64,000 nt of DNA, taken from the NCBI RefSeq assembly GCF_900167145.1, contig NZ_FUWG01000008.1:1-64000 (forward strand), given 5' to 3'. Positions 25,161 through 32,332 of this stretch are shown piece by piece; the stretch's first letter is position 1, and each line of letters opens with the position of its first letter. Source of the stretch: Treponema porcinum (GTDB lineage Bacteria; Spirochaetota; Spirochaetia; Treponematales; Treponemataceae). The position numbers were made by a program, and so were the translations under genes. The notes under the pieces are model-generated. The model had not been told where the DNA came from, ran no database searches, and saw nothing but the letters and a program-made list of their open reading frames with translations.

Positions 25161-27578
25161 ATGAAAAAAATCAAGCGCATTTTCGGGCGCACTTTTATAG
25201 AATGCGGCGCACGCGTTATGCTTTGCGCGGCAGTTTTTATGTCTGCAAGCGGATTTTCCTATGCGCAGGAGACTGTCGGTTCTGCAAATGCGGACGCTTC
25301 TTCACCGCTTGAACAGCAGGAAGAAGCAGACGATGAGGATTATGACGACATAATGGAAGGCGAAGGACTTACGCTTGAATCAAAATCTGACCCTGCAAAA
25401 GAAGCCGTAAGCGGCGTTTCCGTCGTTATGACAAAGGAAGAAATGCAGACGACTTCGCAGATTGGTCTTGTTGAGGACGTAATGTCTTCCGTAAGCACAA
25501 TGCCGGGCGTTTCCTATTCCGGCGGATGGGAGTCTGAACCGTCTATACGCGGCGGCTATCCGCGTGAAATGACTACAGTTCTTGACGGCGTATACCTTCT
25601 GTTTCCCTGGCACTGGGGCTGTGCGTACTCAATTTTCAATCCGCATATGGTAGACACGGTAAAAATGTCGAACGGCGTTTTTTCTTCCCGGTACGGAAGG
25701 GCGCTTTCAGGACTTATGGAAGTAACGACCGTTCAGCCTGAACCGGGCGAATTCCACATTGACCTGAACATCACCACGATTGCAACCGATATGTTCGCCC
25801 AAATTCCTCTTGGCAAAAAAGCAGGTCTTTTTGTCGGCGGAAAATGTACTTATATGGAAGGATATATCGGCGCGTTCCGTGCGCTTACTACAAGCGATGC
25901 CACCGATATGATAAAAAAAGTTCCGTATATCCGCGACTTTTTTGCAAAGGCGTATTTTAATCCGACTGATGAACTCAGCTTTACGCTCAGCGGATTTTTC
26001 GGAAGCGACGGAATTTCCCTTTCTACAGACGAAACGGACGATGGATTTCGCGAAACGTCTGATTTTGACTACGACATTTATCAGGGATTTACAAGCCTTA
26101 ATATGAAGTGGCTTGTAACGGATGATGTTCAGATTCATGCGCTTGCTTCCTATAATTTTCTTGTTGAAGACCTAAAAATGGAAACTTCTGCAGAAGGTGA
26201 GCAGAAATATAACGATGATTTTATCGCACAATACGGACATCTTCTTGATGAAAATTCCCGGGCAGCAAAAAAATATTACCTTCAGAAGCAGACCGACTAT
26301 ATGTCAGAAAAAATTACTGACCACATGTTCCAGGGAAAACTTGAAAGTGACATACAGATTCCCGGCGGAAGTACGATTGCATTCGGTGCGGAAGAAGTTA
26401 TGTCCAGAAGCGATGCCGACGACAAAATGGATATGTGGATTGAACAGAATATTTCTGGAAATCCGTACCCTGACTTCCGCCGTACAGAAGCCGGAATCAG
26501 TTCCCGCGGAACAAACTGCCTGAACAGCGCAGGATTTCTCTTGTGGAATTTCGGAGGAAGTACATCAGTCCTTTCCGGCGAAATCGGCGCGCGAGTAGAC
26601 CACCTTTATATATGGAACAGCGACGACTGGTTTGACCTGAATACAAAACCTGTCTTTAATCCGCGTGCAAGCGTTCAGTTTACGCCGTGGCGGAACAAAG
26701 GCATTCTTGAAAAGGCAACGTTCTCTGCCGGCTCAGGAATTTTCTCAAGCGTTCCTCTTGAAATGATGATGGTAGAAAAGAAAATGAACGTTGACGAAGA
26801 CGATGTAGCACCTAACCGTGCAGTATTTGCCGTTCTTGGAACAGAAGTTCAGCTTGACGGCGGCTGGAACTGCAAGCTTGAAGGTTATTACAAGCATTAT
26901 CTTACGCGCCTTTACATCGTTACGGACGACAGAAATCCTGTTGATGTAAAATACATTGCAAAAAGCGACGGTGAAGGCTATGCTTACGGCTTTGACCTTA
27001 TGCTTGAAAAAAAAGCCGGCGGATTTGCTGACGGATACATTTCCTATTCGTTCGTAAACGCACGGTATAAAAATCCGTTTGCACCTCTGTATGACGGTCA
27101 GACTTCAACGTATGACGATCCGCTTGACGAATGGTACTACCCGAGTTTCCACCGGTTCAATACGCTTAATATCGTAGCAAACCTTCACCCTACGTCACAC
27201 TGGACGTTTACCATAAAGGGAACGCTTGCTACCGGTACTCCGAAAAAAGACGAAGGAGACATTTATTGCTATCCGGTAAAACTTGATGACGGAACTGTAA
27301 TTCAGCGGTATACAAGAAGTTCGTTCTACAGCGATACGCTCCGCACGCAGATTTCCTGCCCGGTTGATATCCGCATAGGGTACAAAAACAAGCTTGGAAA
27401 GACGCGCGGAACGTGGGAATGGTACGTAGGTGCGGAAGATATTTTCCTTAACCTGTACACTCCAGAAGGAAGCCGTCAGTTTGACCGCAGAACAGGCGAA
27501 ATGAGCGACCAGAAAACAAGTGCCGACTTCAATATTGGAATTCCGATGATTTCAACCGGCTGTAAGTTCAGTTTTTAG
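25161..27578 (+). CDS. TonB-dependent outer-membrane receptor
   Basis: The 805-residue protein has a signal peptide (about 1-35, ending GFSYAQ) and an acidic stretch. The plug domain (about 75-190) reads LVEDVMSSVSTMPGVSYSGG, PSIRGGYPREMTTVLDGVYL and VKMSNGVFSSRYGRALSG. A long beta-barrel ends in GCKFSF, with terminal Phe. The barrel is small-to-medium for the family. The transported ligand cannot be told from sequence; no riboswitch is visible. It belongs with the exbB-exbD-exbD-tonB genes just upstream. Confidence 0.9.
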   Translation: MKKIKRIFGRTFIECGARVMLCAAVFMSASGFSYAQETVGSANADASSPLEQQEEADDEDYDDIMEGEGLTLESKSDPAKEAVSGVSVVMTKEEMQTTSQIGLVEDVMSSVSTMPGVSYSGGWESEPSIRGGYPREMTTVLDGVYLLFPWHWGCAYSIFNPHMVDTVKMSNGVFSSRYGRALSGLMEVTTVQPEPGEFHIDLNITTIATDMFAQIPLGKKAGLFVGGKCTYMEGYIGAFRALTTSDATDMIKKVPYIRDFFAKAYFNPTDELSFTLSGFFGSDGISLSTDETDDGFRETSDFDYDIYQGFTSLNMKWLVTDDVQIHALASYNFLVEDLKMETSAEGEQKYNDDFIAQYGHLLDENSRAAKKYYLQKQTDYMSEKITDHMFQGKLESDIQIPGGSTIAFGAEEVMSRSDADDKMDMWIEQNISGNPYPDFRRTEAGISSRGTNCLNSAGFLLWNFGGSTSVLSGEIGARVDHLYIWNSDDWFDLNTKPVFNPRASVQFTPWRNKGILEKATFSAGSGIFSSVPLEMMMVEKKMNVDEDDVAPNRAVFAVLGTEVQLDGGWNCKLEGYYKHYLTRLYIVTDDRNPVDVKYIAKSDGEGYAYGFDLMLEKKAGGFADGYISYSFVNARYKNPFAPLYDGQTSTYDDPLDEWYYPSFHRFNTLNIVANLHPTSHWTFTIKGTLATGTPKKDEGDIYCYPVKLDDGTVIQRYTRSSFYSDTLRTQISCPVDIRIGYKNKLGKTRGTWEWYVGAEDIFLNLYTPEGSRQFDRRTGEMSDQKTSADFNIGIPMISTGCKFSF

Positions 27579-27739
27579 GAGATTTTATTTGTGAGTGCGT
27601 GCTGAATTAAGCTAAGGAAACACTGAATAAATCCTAATGAGGATTTTTCAGTGTTAACCTTGAATGTAGCTAAGTTTGATACAGGATTTTCTATTTGATA
27701 CTATGTTTATAAACTAAACATTTTTCGGAAAAGCTGAAA
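27579..27739. repeat. Intergenic region with family 2 repeat, copy 2, and a weak hairpin
   Basis: AACACTGA (27619-27626) pairs with TCAGTGTT (27648-27655), enclosing AAATCCT/AGGATTT around AATG. The flanks (TTAACCTTGAATGTAGC) are like copy 1 at 21040. It follows the receptor stop codon by about 36 bases. A second AT-rich hairpin ATGTTTA/TAAACAT with T-run follows at about 27703-27727. Nothing else is seen in this stretch. Confidence 0.75.
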
Positions 27740-28018
27740 GTGGAAAAAAACGAACTTACGCGACAATGCAAATTCCGTAAAATTTACAGGCACTGCCCTT
27801 GAAGAACTCAAGCTTTTCATACACAACGGCGAGCACTGGGGCATATCACAGTTTCAGTTCCTACCAGAAAAAAAATCCGAGTGATTTCAGGCCCGCTTGC
27901 CGGACTGGAAGGAAACATTTATAAGGTAAACAAAAAACGAATTACGATTATGTCCTCATTGTCCCCTGATGGAAAGCATTTTGACCTTTTTTACGAAAAT
28001 GTTGAGCCGGTGGAGTAG
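27740..28018 (+). pseudogene. NusG-like (LoaP/RfaH-type) antiterminator remnant, frameshifted
   Basis: In one frame the sequence reads FTGTALEELKLFIHNGEHWG then ISQFQFLPEKK. After an eight-A tract at 27868-27875 the matching frame continues as IRVISGPLAGLEGNIYKVNK, ending with stop at 28016-28018. GPLAGLEGNI is a KOW motif, and the layout (helical linker, then KOW) matches specialised NusG paralogs. One A is missing from the tract relative to an open frame. The NTD is absent, so the gene is a 5'-truncated, frameshifted remnant. Such paralogs usually precede polysaccharide operons; none is here. Confidence 0.6.
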
Positions 28019-28020
28019 TG

Positions 28021-28080
28021 GAACACCTTGAGGTTTCCTGAAAATTTGAAACCCCAAGGTGAATTGTTTTTTTTATGCTA
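28021..28080. terminator. Bidirectional terminator
   Basis: CACCTTGAGGTTTC pairs with GAAACCCCAAGGTG with one mismatch, followed by a T-rich stretch on the plus side. It lies at the 3' end of the minus-strand HU-like gene and after the NusG-like remnant. Confidence 0.75.
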
Positions 28081-28786
28081 CCGTTATTTCAGAATCAATA
28101 TTTGCGGTAAAATATTTGTTGCCGGGTTTTGTTACAATGCTTATGCTGTAACTGCCGGCGGCGAGACTTGCAGGAACTGTAAAGTCCACGATGTTTGTTC
28201 CGCGCCTTGCGTAGTTTTCCATTCGTGAAAGGCCGTTTTCATTTTCCAGAAAAACACCCTGTTCCGCATCTTCCATATTAAACGAAAGGTTTCTTCCGTG
28301 AATGCGGAGTATTTTTCCTTCGCTTGCACTTAGCTCGGTGCTTTCGCTTGCATCGCCTTTAAGTACGGTAACACGGTAGATTTTTGCTTCTCCAGTGATG
28401 TCCGGCGGAATCTGCTTGTATTCAAGCTTTTCTTTTACGCTGGCTGCGGCAGCAGCGCTGGCGGTGAACAAAAAGCCTAAGGTGTGGTTTCCGGTTCCCA
28501 GTGTGAATCCGTCCTGAATGTTTGCGCAGGTTCCTGTGGCATTTGCACGGAGCGTTCCGAACGGAAGCTCCACGCTGTAGCCTTTTGCAAGATACTTTAC
28601 AACGATTGTTTCCATTACAGAAAACATGCCCAGATAGTCTGCTTCTGTAAAAGAAGAGTTCCAGTCTGCCATCTCTTTTGCAAGCTTGGCAGTTTTGAGT
28701 GCCTGTGAGCACGAACTTCTGAAGCAGAAGCCGTCTTTTGATTCATCCGTAACAAGTACGTTCTTTGTTGTTTTGATATTCAGCAT
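28073..28786 (-). CDS. HU-like DNA-binding protein with DUF4469-type Ig domain
   Basis: The 237-residue protein has an N-terminal HU/IHF-like region (about 1-125). It includes FTEADYLGMFSVMETIVVKY and the beta-arm stretch YSVELPFGTLRANATG. The C-terminal Ig-like domain (about 135-237, ILRIHGRNLSF ... TVPASLAAGSYSISIVTKPG) matches the DUF4469 type. Such proteins occur in Bacteroidetes and treponemes, often in several copies; the function is not established. The leader on the minus strand has AGGAGGGC before the ATG. Confidence 0.8.
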   Translation of the reverse strand: MLNIKTTKNVLVTDESKDGFCFRSSCSQALKTAKLAKEMADWNSSFTEADYLGMFSVMETIVVKYLAKGYSVELPFGTLRANATGTCANIQDGFTLGTGNHTLGFLFTASAAAAASVKEKLEYKQIPPDITGEAKIYRVTVLKGDASESTELSASEGKILRIHGRNLSFNMEDAEQGVFLENENGLSRMENYARRGTNIVDFTVPASLAAGSYSISIVTKPGNKYFTANIDSEITVA

Positions 28787-28963
28787 AGTTTATGCCCTCC
28801 TGTGTAAGCCTGCCGGTCAGAGCGGGCGGTGTTAGATAGCAAAGCGTTAAAAAAAATTGCGATGCAGCAATTTTTTAGCTTTACTCTTTAAACTGTCACC
28901 CAGCGGGTGTTTTTTTTCACTCTGAAGAGTGCATGGCGGAATAATCTCCGCCTGCGATTTTTT
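28787..28963. other. Hairpin-rich intergenic stretch
   Basis: Three terminator-like hairpins lie in a row on the plus strand, each followed by T-runs: AAAATTGC/GCAATTTTTT near 28850-28875, CACCC/GGGTG near 28898-28917, and GGCGGA/TCCGCC near 28935-28952. In the minus sense the same stretch is the leader of the HU-like gene. No coding sequence is convincing. The cluster insulates the small-RNA promoter at 28964 from upstream transcription. Confidence 0.5.
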
Positions 28964-28993
28964 TTGACAAGGAGAGCCAAAATGTGATATAAT
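28964..28993 (+). promoter_or_regulatory. Consensus promoter of a small RNA
   Basis: TTGACA (28964-28969) and TATAAT (28988-28993) are both perfect hexamers with an 18-base spacer. A start near 29000 is predicted. Confidence 0.85.
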
Positions 28994-28999
28994 CTTTTT

Positions 29000-29089
29000 A
29001 TTCAATTTTAAGAGATTCACATATATGGCTCTCGACCGAAAAGCCTTGTTCAGCAAGTGTTGGCGCACTTCCTGAAAGGGCTTTTTTTA
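29000..29089 (+). ncRNA. Candidate small RNA of about 90 nt
   Basis: It is bounded by the consensus promoter and a strong terminator. In the terminator AAAAGCC (29039-29045) pairs with GGCTTTT near 29079-29085, enclosing TCAG/CTGA and AAGTG/CACTT, with a T-run to 29088. It does not resemble SRP RNA, 6S, tmRNA or RNase P RNA. No plus-strand gene follows, so it is not a leader. It runs convergently against the 3' end of the ImmA-like gene. Confidence 0.68.
29025..29075 (+). CDS. Possible 16-residue small protein inside the small RNA
   Basis: ATG at 29025 opens a frame MALDRKALFSKCWRTS ending with TGA at 29073, just before the 3' arm of the terminator. AAGAGA lies about 9 bases upstream, a weak ribosome-binding site. 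It could be a translated small protein or chance. The stem-loop fully overlaps the frame, so translation and the hairpin would interfere. Confidence 0.3.
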   Translation: MALDRKALFSKCWRTS

Positions 29090-29103
29090 TGCGTATATGC
29101 TTT

Positions 29104-29694
29104 TCATACCACCTCCTTTTGTTTTATTGCATTCCTGATAGTCTGTACAAGGAATGGTTTTCCTGCGGCATTTACAACAGTCCTTCCCACATGGAACAGC
29201 TGTTCAAGGAGCAGGAATATAGTCATGGCAAGGGCAAAGCAGGTTGCTTCTACCTCGCCGTTTATGCTCTGCTGAGTGTGGTGCAGTTTGATATGAGCGT
29301 ACTCATGGAAAACAATCTGCATGCACTCAATGGAGTTTCGGTTTTCGTTGTAGGCAATCATGCGGCACTGTTCCCCTGTAACAGGATGCGGAAATAGGGC
29401 GCAGATGCCTTCTTCCCAGCGGCTCAATGAAATTTTTCTGAATTTTTCAAGATTGTCAGGAGAAAAAGCAGAAAACTTTTTAATCTTAATTCCCTGCTCA
29501 CGGATCATCTTTTTGTAGTCAAAGTCGTCCCTGTAGTAGTCAACATCGCTCAGCGTTTCAATGGCCAGAAGTATAATGTCGTTTACTCTCCACGGCGGAA
29601 GCACGTACGGCGTTCCGTCTGCCATTGATGCCTTCAGCGCGTTATCCGGCAATTCCCTGCCAGTAAAATGTTTCATATTTTCAGTTTCTTCCAT
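29104..29694 (-). CDS. ImmA/IrrE-family metallopeptidase
   Basis: The 196-residue protein contains the zinc protease motif HEYAHIKLHH (HExxH, about residues 129-138) and a downstream acidic site (EVEATCFALAM) for the third ligand. ImmA proteins cleave a partner XRE repressor to induce mobile elements or stress genes. The gene for such a repressor is immediately upstream, with a 15-base gap. The pair resembles prophage/ICE regulation or a toxin-antitoxin-like unit. Confidence 0.82.
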   Translation of the reverse strand: MEETENMKHFTGRELPDNALKASMADGTPYVLPPWRVNDIILLAIETLSDVDYYRDDFDYKKMIREQGIKIKKFSAFSPDNLEKFRKISLSRWEEGICALFPHPVTGEQCRMIAYNENRNSIECMQIVFHEYAHIKLHHTQQSINGEVEATCFALAMTIFLLLEQLFHVGRTVVNAAGKPFLVQTIRNAIKQKEVV

Positions 29695-29709
29695 TAAGCC
29701 TCCCTGCTT

Positions 29710-30048
29710 TTATTCATCCTCCGGGCGGCTGTATTCGTCCATGAGAATTTTCATCAAGCTGATTTTCTGATTTTTGCTTAAGTCATCCTTGCTGCTTGCA
29801 AGCAGAATCTTAAGCTGGTCGTAACCATAGTGGGCATCGTTACCCAAAAGATAGTCACTTGTTGTGTGAAGTGTGTTTGCTATGTTTGCAAGCACATCCG
29901 TTCTCGGCATCCGGCCGCTGGTCATGTAGCGGCTGAATGCTGCCTCTGTAATACCGCAGATTTCGCAGAGTTTTTTCTGTGAATAGCGGTTTTCCTTCAT
30001 TAAATCCTTAACCCTCCTTGCAAAAATGTTTTCCTTTTCTTCTGCCAT
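29710..30048 (-). CDS. XRE-family transcriptional regulator (ImmR-like)
   Basis: The 112-residue protein has an N-terminal helix-turn-helix (SQKKLCEICGITEAAFSRYMTSGRMPR, about 23-50) and a short helical tail. It probably represses its own promoter and is the substrate of the ImmA-like peptidase encoded after it. GGAAGG precedes the ATG. Confidence 0.85.
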   Translation of the reverse strand: MAEEKENIFARRVKDLMKENRYSQKKLCEICGITEAAFSRYMTSGRMPRTDVLANIANTLHTTSDYLLGNDAHYGYDQLKILLASSKDDLSKNQKISLMKILMDEYSRPEDE

Positions 30049-30240
30049 AGTAAGCCTTCCTTTTTTTAGGCTGAAATTAGAACCGTTTTATAGCGGTCAT
30101 TTTTTTTAGGACTGGAGCAGTTTTAAGTCCTGTATCTGTAATATAACAGCCTATTGATTTAAAGTCAATAAAAATTAACCAAAAATATAATTAAATGCAG
30201 CGGATTTTGTCATATCAAGAGGCGCGCTGAAAAAAGCCTT
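30049..30240. other. Control region of the ImmR-ImmA pair
   Basis: It holds the minus-strand promoter at 30140-30168. Two inverted repeats lie between promoter and gene: AGGACT/AGTCCT (about 30108-30131) and ACCG/CGGT (near 30083-30096). These are plausible ImmR operators. Nothing coding is seen. Confidence 0.5.
30140..30168 (-). promoter_or_regulatory. Promoter of immR-like gene
   Basis: On the minus strand TTGACT (30168-30163), a 17-base spacer and TATATT (30145-30140) form a good sigma-70 promoter. Confidence 0.72.
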
Positions 30241-30460
30241 TGGACGCCGAGGAAAATGTTTTTGGTCGTACAGGATTTTACGGATGGACGCAGAGGAAAA
30301 TGTTTTTGGGCGTGCAGGATTTTACGGATGGGCGCAGAAGAAAATCTTTTTGGGCGTACAGGATTTTACGGATGGACGTAGAAGAAAATCTTTTTGGGCG
30401 TGCAGGATTTTACGGATGGACGTAGAAGAAAATCTTTTTGGGCGTGCAGTATGGAGCGTA
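30241..30460 (+). repeat. 44-bp minisatellite, five units
   Basis: Units start at 30241, 30285, 30329, 30373 and 30417. Each begins TGGACG and contains GAAAAT(G/C)TTTTTGGGCGT; the first four end CAGGATTTTACGGA and the last diverges. Neighbouring units differ at a few positions. A 44-bp period is not a multiple of three, so open frames through it change reading phase each unit and are not evidence of a gene. There are no variable spacers, so it is not a CRISPR array. Confidence 0.92.
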
Positions 30461-30534
30461 ATTATTAAAAAGTGGGGTAGGTGGCGTAAAATCGGTTGAT
30501 TAAATCATTGATTTTTACGCACTTTAATTTTATA

Positions 30535-30570
30535 AAATGCCTTCAGAGTACTTCTGGGGGCATTTTTTGT
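30535..30570 (+). terminator. Terminator-like hairpin downstream of the minisatellite
   Basis: AAAATGCC...TCAGA pairs with TCTG...GGCATTTTTT, followed by a T-run. It closes any plus-strand transcript through the minisatellite. A preceding inverted repeat, GCGTAAAATC/GATTTTTACGC, spans about 30484-30520. Confidence 0.7.
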
Positions 30571-30606
30571 TTTATGATAACACATAAAGTATATGAAATA
30601 CTTAAA

Positions 30607-30640
30607 ACCTATTGACATAATAGGTAATAAATATTATAAC
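30607..30640 (+). promoter_or_regulatory. Promoter and overlapping operator of the amino acid transporter
   Basis: TTGACA (30612-30617), a 17-base spacer and TATAAC (30635-30640) form a promoter. An inverted repeat ACCTATT (30607-30613)/AATAGGT (30619-30625) straddles the -35 hexamer, so a repressor bound there would block RNA polymerase. Further AGGT/ACCT elements lie just downstream. Confidence 0.68.
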
Positions 30641-30673
30641 TGTTTCATAACCTGCTTTACTGCTAGGTAATAC

Positions 30674-30712
30674 CGGCAGTGCTGAGCAATCGCTTCAGGT
30701 GTTAATCAGCAC
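30674..30712 (-). repeat. Family 1 repeat, first hairpin only, reversed
   Basis: GTGCTGA (30679-30685) pairs with TCAGCAC (30706-30712) around the conserved loop sequence AATCGCTTCA, the reverse complement of the TTGAAGCGATT loop in the copies at 40010 and 42505. It forms part of the 5' leader of the substrate-binding protein gene. Confidence 0.7.
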
Positions 30713-30742
30713 TATCTTAATTCTCATATTATGGGGGTCTAT

Positions 30743-31567
30743 ATGAAAAAAATTACATCAGTTGTTTTGGGCGCGCTCGTTGTAGTTGCAGCTCTTTCTC
30801 CGCTTTCTGCAAAATCTACGGCACGTACCGTTGAGCAGATAAAAAAGAGTAAGACAATCAAGATTGCCGTGTTCAGTGACAAAAAACCGTTCGGCTATGT
30901 TGACGAAAACGGCGAGTATCAGGGGTACGATGTTTATTTCGGAAATCGCATCGCAAAAGATTTGGGCGTAAAGGTAAAATACATTCCTGTTGAAGCTGCA
31001 AGCCGCGTAGAAGTTCTTGCTACCGGCAAAGTTGACCTTGTTCTTGCAAACTTCACCGTTACTCCGGAGCGCGCAGAAAAAGTTGATTTTGCCCTTCCGT
31101 ATATGAAAGTTGCGCTCGGCATTGTTTCTCCAGAGTCTGCGCTGATTACTGCGCCTGAACAGTTGAACGGAAAGACTCTCATTATTGCAAAGGGAACGAC
31201 TGCCGAAACTTATTTTACAAAAAATTACCCGGAGGTAAAACTTCTTAAGTTCGACCTTTACTCCGAGGCATACAACGCGCTTCTTGACGGACGCGGAGAT
31301 GCACTTTCTACGGACAACACTGAAGTTCTTGCATGGGCGATTGAAAACAAGGGATTTGCCGTAGGCGTTGACTCTTTGGGAAGCCTTGATGCAATTGCGC
31401 CTGCCGTTCAGAAAGGAAACACTAGTCTTTTGAACTGGCTGAACGATGAAATCAAGTCGCTTGAAAAAGAGCAGTTCTTCCACGCAGACTACGAAGCTAC
31501 ACTGCGAAGCGTTTACGGTGCATCTTCCGATGCAGATTCGCTTGTCGTAGAAGGCGGAAAACTCTAG
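30743..31567 (+). CDS. Amino acid ABC transporter substrate-binding protein
   Basis: The 274-residue protein has a signal peptide (MKKITSVVLGALVVVAALSPLSA) and a family 3 solute-binding fold: IKIAVFSDKKPFGYVDENGEYQGYDVYFGN, NFTVTPERAEKVDFALPYM and the LDGRGDALSTDNTEVLAWA hinge region. It is closest in feel to cysteine/polar amino acid binders, but the ligand is not certain. Start 30743 has GGGGGT 5 bases upstream. A terminator separates it from the permease genes, likely giving excess binding protein. Confidence 0.88.
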   Translation: MKKITSVVLGALVVVAALSPLSAKSTARTVEQIKKSKTIKIAVFSDKKPFGYVDENGEYQGYDVYFGNRIAKDLGVKVKYIPVEAASRVEVLATGKVDLVLANFTVTPERAEKVDFALPYMKVALGIVSPESALITAPEQLNGKTLIIAKGTTAETYFTKNYPEVKLLKFDLYSEAYNALLDGRGDALSTDNTEVLAWAIENKGFAVGVDSLGSLDAIAPAVQKGNTSLLNWLNDEIKSLEKEQFFHADYEATLRSVYGASSDADSLVVEGGKL

Positions 31568-31637
31568 CCGGACGGCAGGATTCAGACAGATTTTCTGCTG
31601 ATTATTCCATAACCATATAGAATTTGGTATACTTACA

Positions 31638-31668
31638 GCGGTTTTGAGCAGTTCAAAACCGCTTTTTT
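31638..31668 (+). terminator. Intra-operon terminator/attenuator
   Basis: GCGGTTTTGA (31638-31647) pairs with TCAAAACCGC (31653-31662), followed by six T. It lies between the binding protein and permease genes. Confidence 0.85.
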
Positions 31669-31672
31669 AATT

Positions 31673-32332
31673 ATGAACATTGAATTTATAAAACAGATTA
31701 TTCCGCTTTACGCAGATGCTGCGCTTCTTACAGTCCGAATCGGTCTTATCGGAATAGTGCTTTCTGTCTTTGTAGGAATTGTCTGCGCTGTCATACGCTG
31801 GTGGAAAATTCCGATTCTCCACATAATTGTGCGTATTTACATAGAACTTTCGCGTAATACGCCGCTTCTTATCGACCTGTTCTTCCTGTATTTTGCGCTT
31901 CCCCGTATGGGAATAAAACTGTCCTCCGAACAGTGCGGCATTATCGGTCTTACGTTCCTTGGCGGAAGTTATATGGCAGAAACGTTCCGCAGTGCGCTTG
32001 AAACAGTCGGCCGCACGCAGCTTGAAAGCGGAATGTGCATCGGGCTTAATAAAATGCAGCTTGTGCGCTATATCGTTCTTCCTCAGGCTCTGGCAGTTTC
32101 TGTTCCGGGGCTGTGCGCAAACTGTATTTTTATGCTTAAGGAAACGTCCGTGTTCAGCGCGGTTGCGCTTGCCGACCTTATGTATGTTGCAAAAGATTTA
32201 ATCGGTTTGTATTACAGGACGCAGGAAACGCTTTTTGTTCTTGTAATTGCGTATTTTATCATTCTGCTGCCGGTGTCCCTGCTCGGCTATTTCTTGGAAA
32301 GGAGGCTGCGTTATGGACAGTTCGGTGCTTGA
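31673..32332 (+). CDS. Amino acid ABC transporter permease (first)
   Basis: The 219-residue inner-membrane protein has about five transmembrane helices. It carries the HisM-type loop that contacts the ATPase (ESGMCIGLNKMQLVRYIVLPQAL, the EAA motif, about 115-138). The typical N-terminal RNTPLLIDLFFLYFALP is present. It pairs with the second permease, which starts within its last codons. Confidence 0.9.
   Translation: MNIEFIKQIIPLYADAALLTVRIGLIGIVLSVFVGIVCAVIRWWKIPILHIIVRIYIELSRNTPLLIDLFFLYFALPRMGIKLSSEQCGIIGLTFLGGSYMAETFRSALETVGRTQLESGMCIGLNKMQLVRYIVLPQALAVSVPGLCANCIFMLKETSVFSAVALADLMYVAKDLIGLYYRTQETLFVLVIAYFIILLPVSLLGYFLERRLRYGQFGA

Noticed and set aside
28847..29068. A 73-residue minus-strand frame
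   Set aside because: It runs through three terminator-like hairpins and over the small-RNA promoter, and has low-complexity Lys-rich content and no good start site. It looks like chance.
30241..30460. CRISPR array or protein-coding repeats
   Set aside because: The whole 44-bp unit is repeated with no unique spacers, and the period breaks the reading frame, so overlapping frames here are artefacts.
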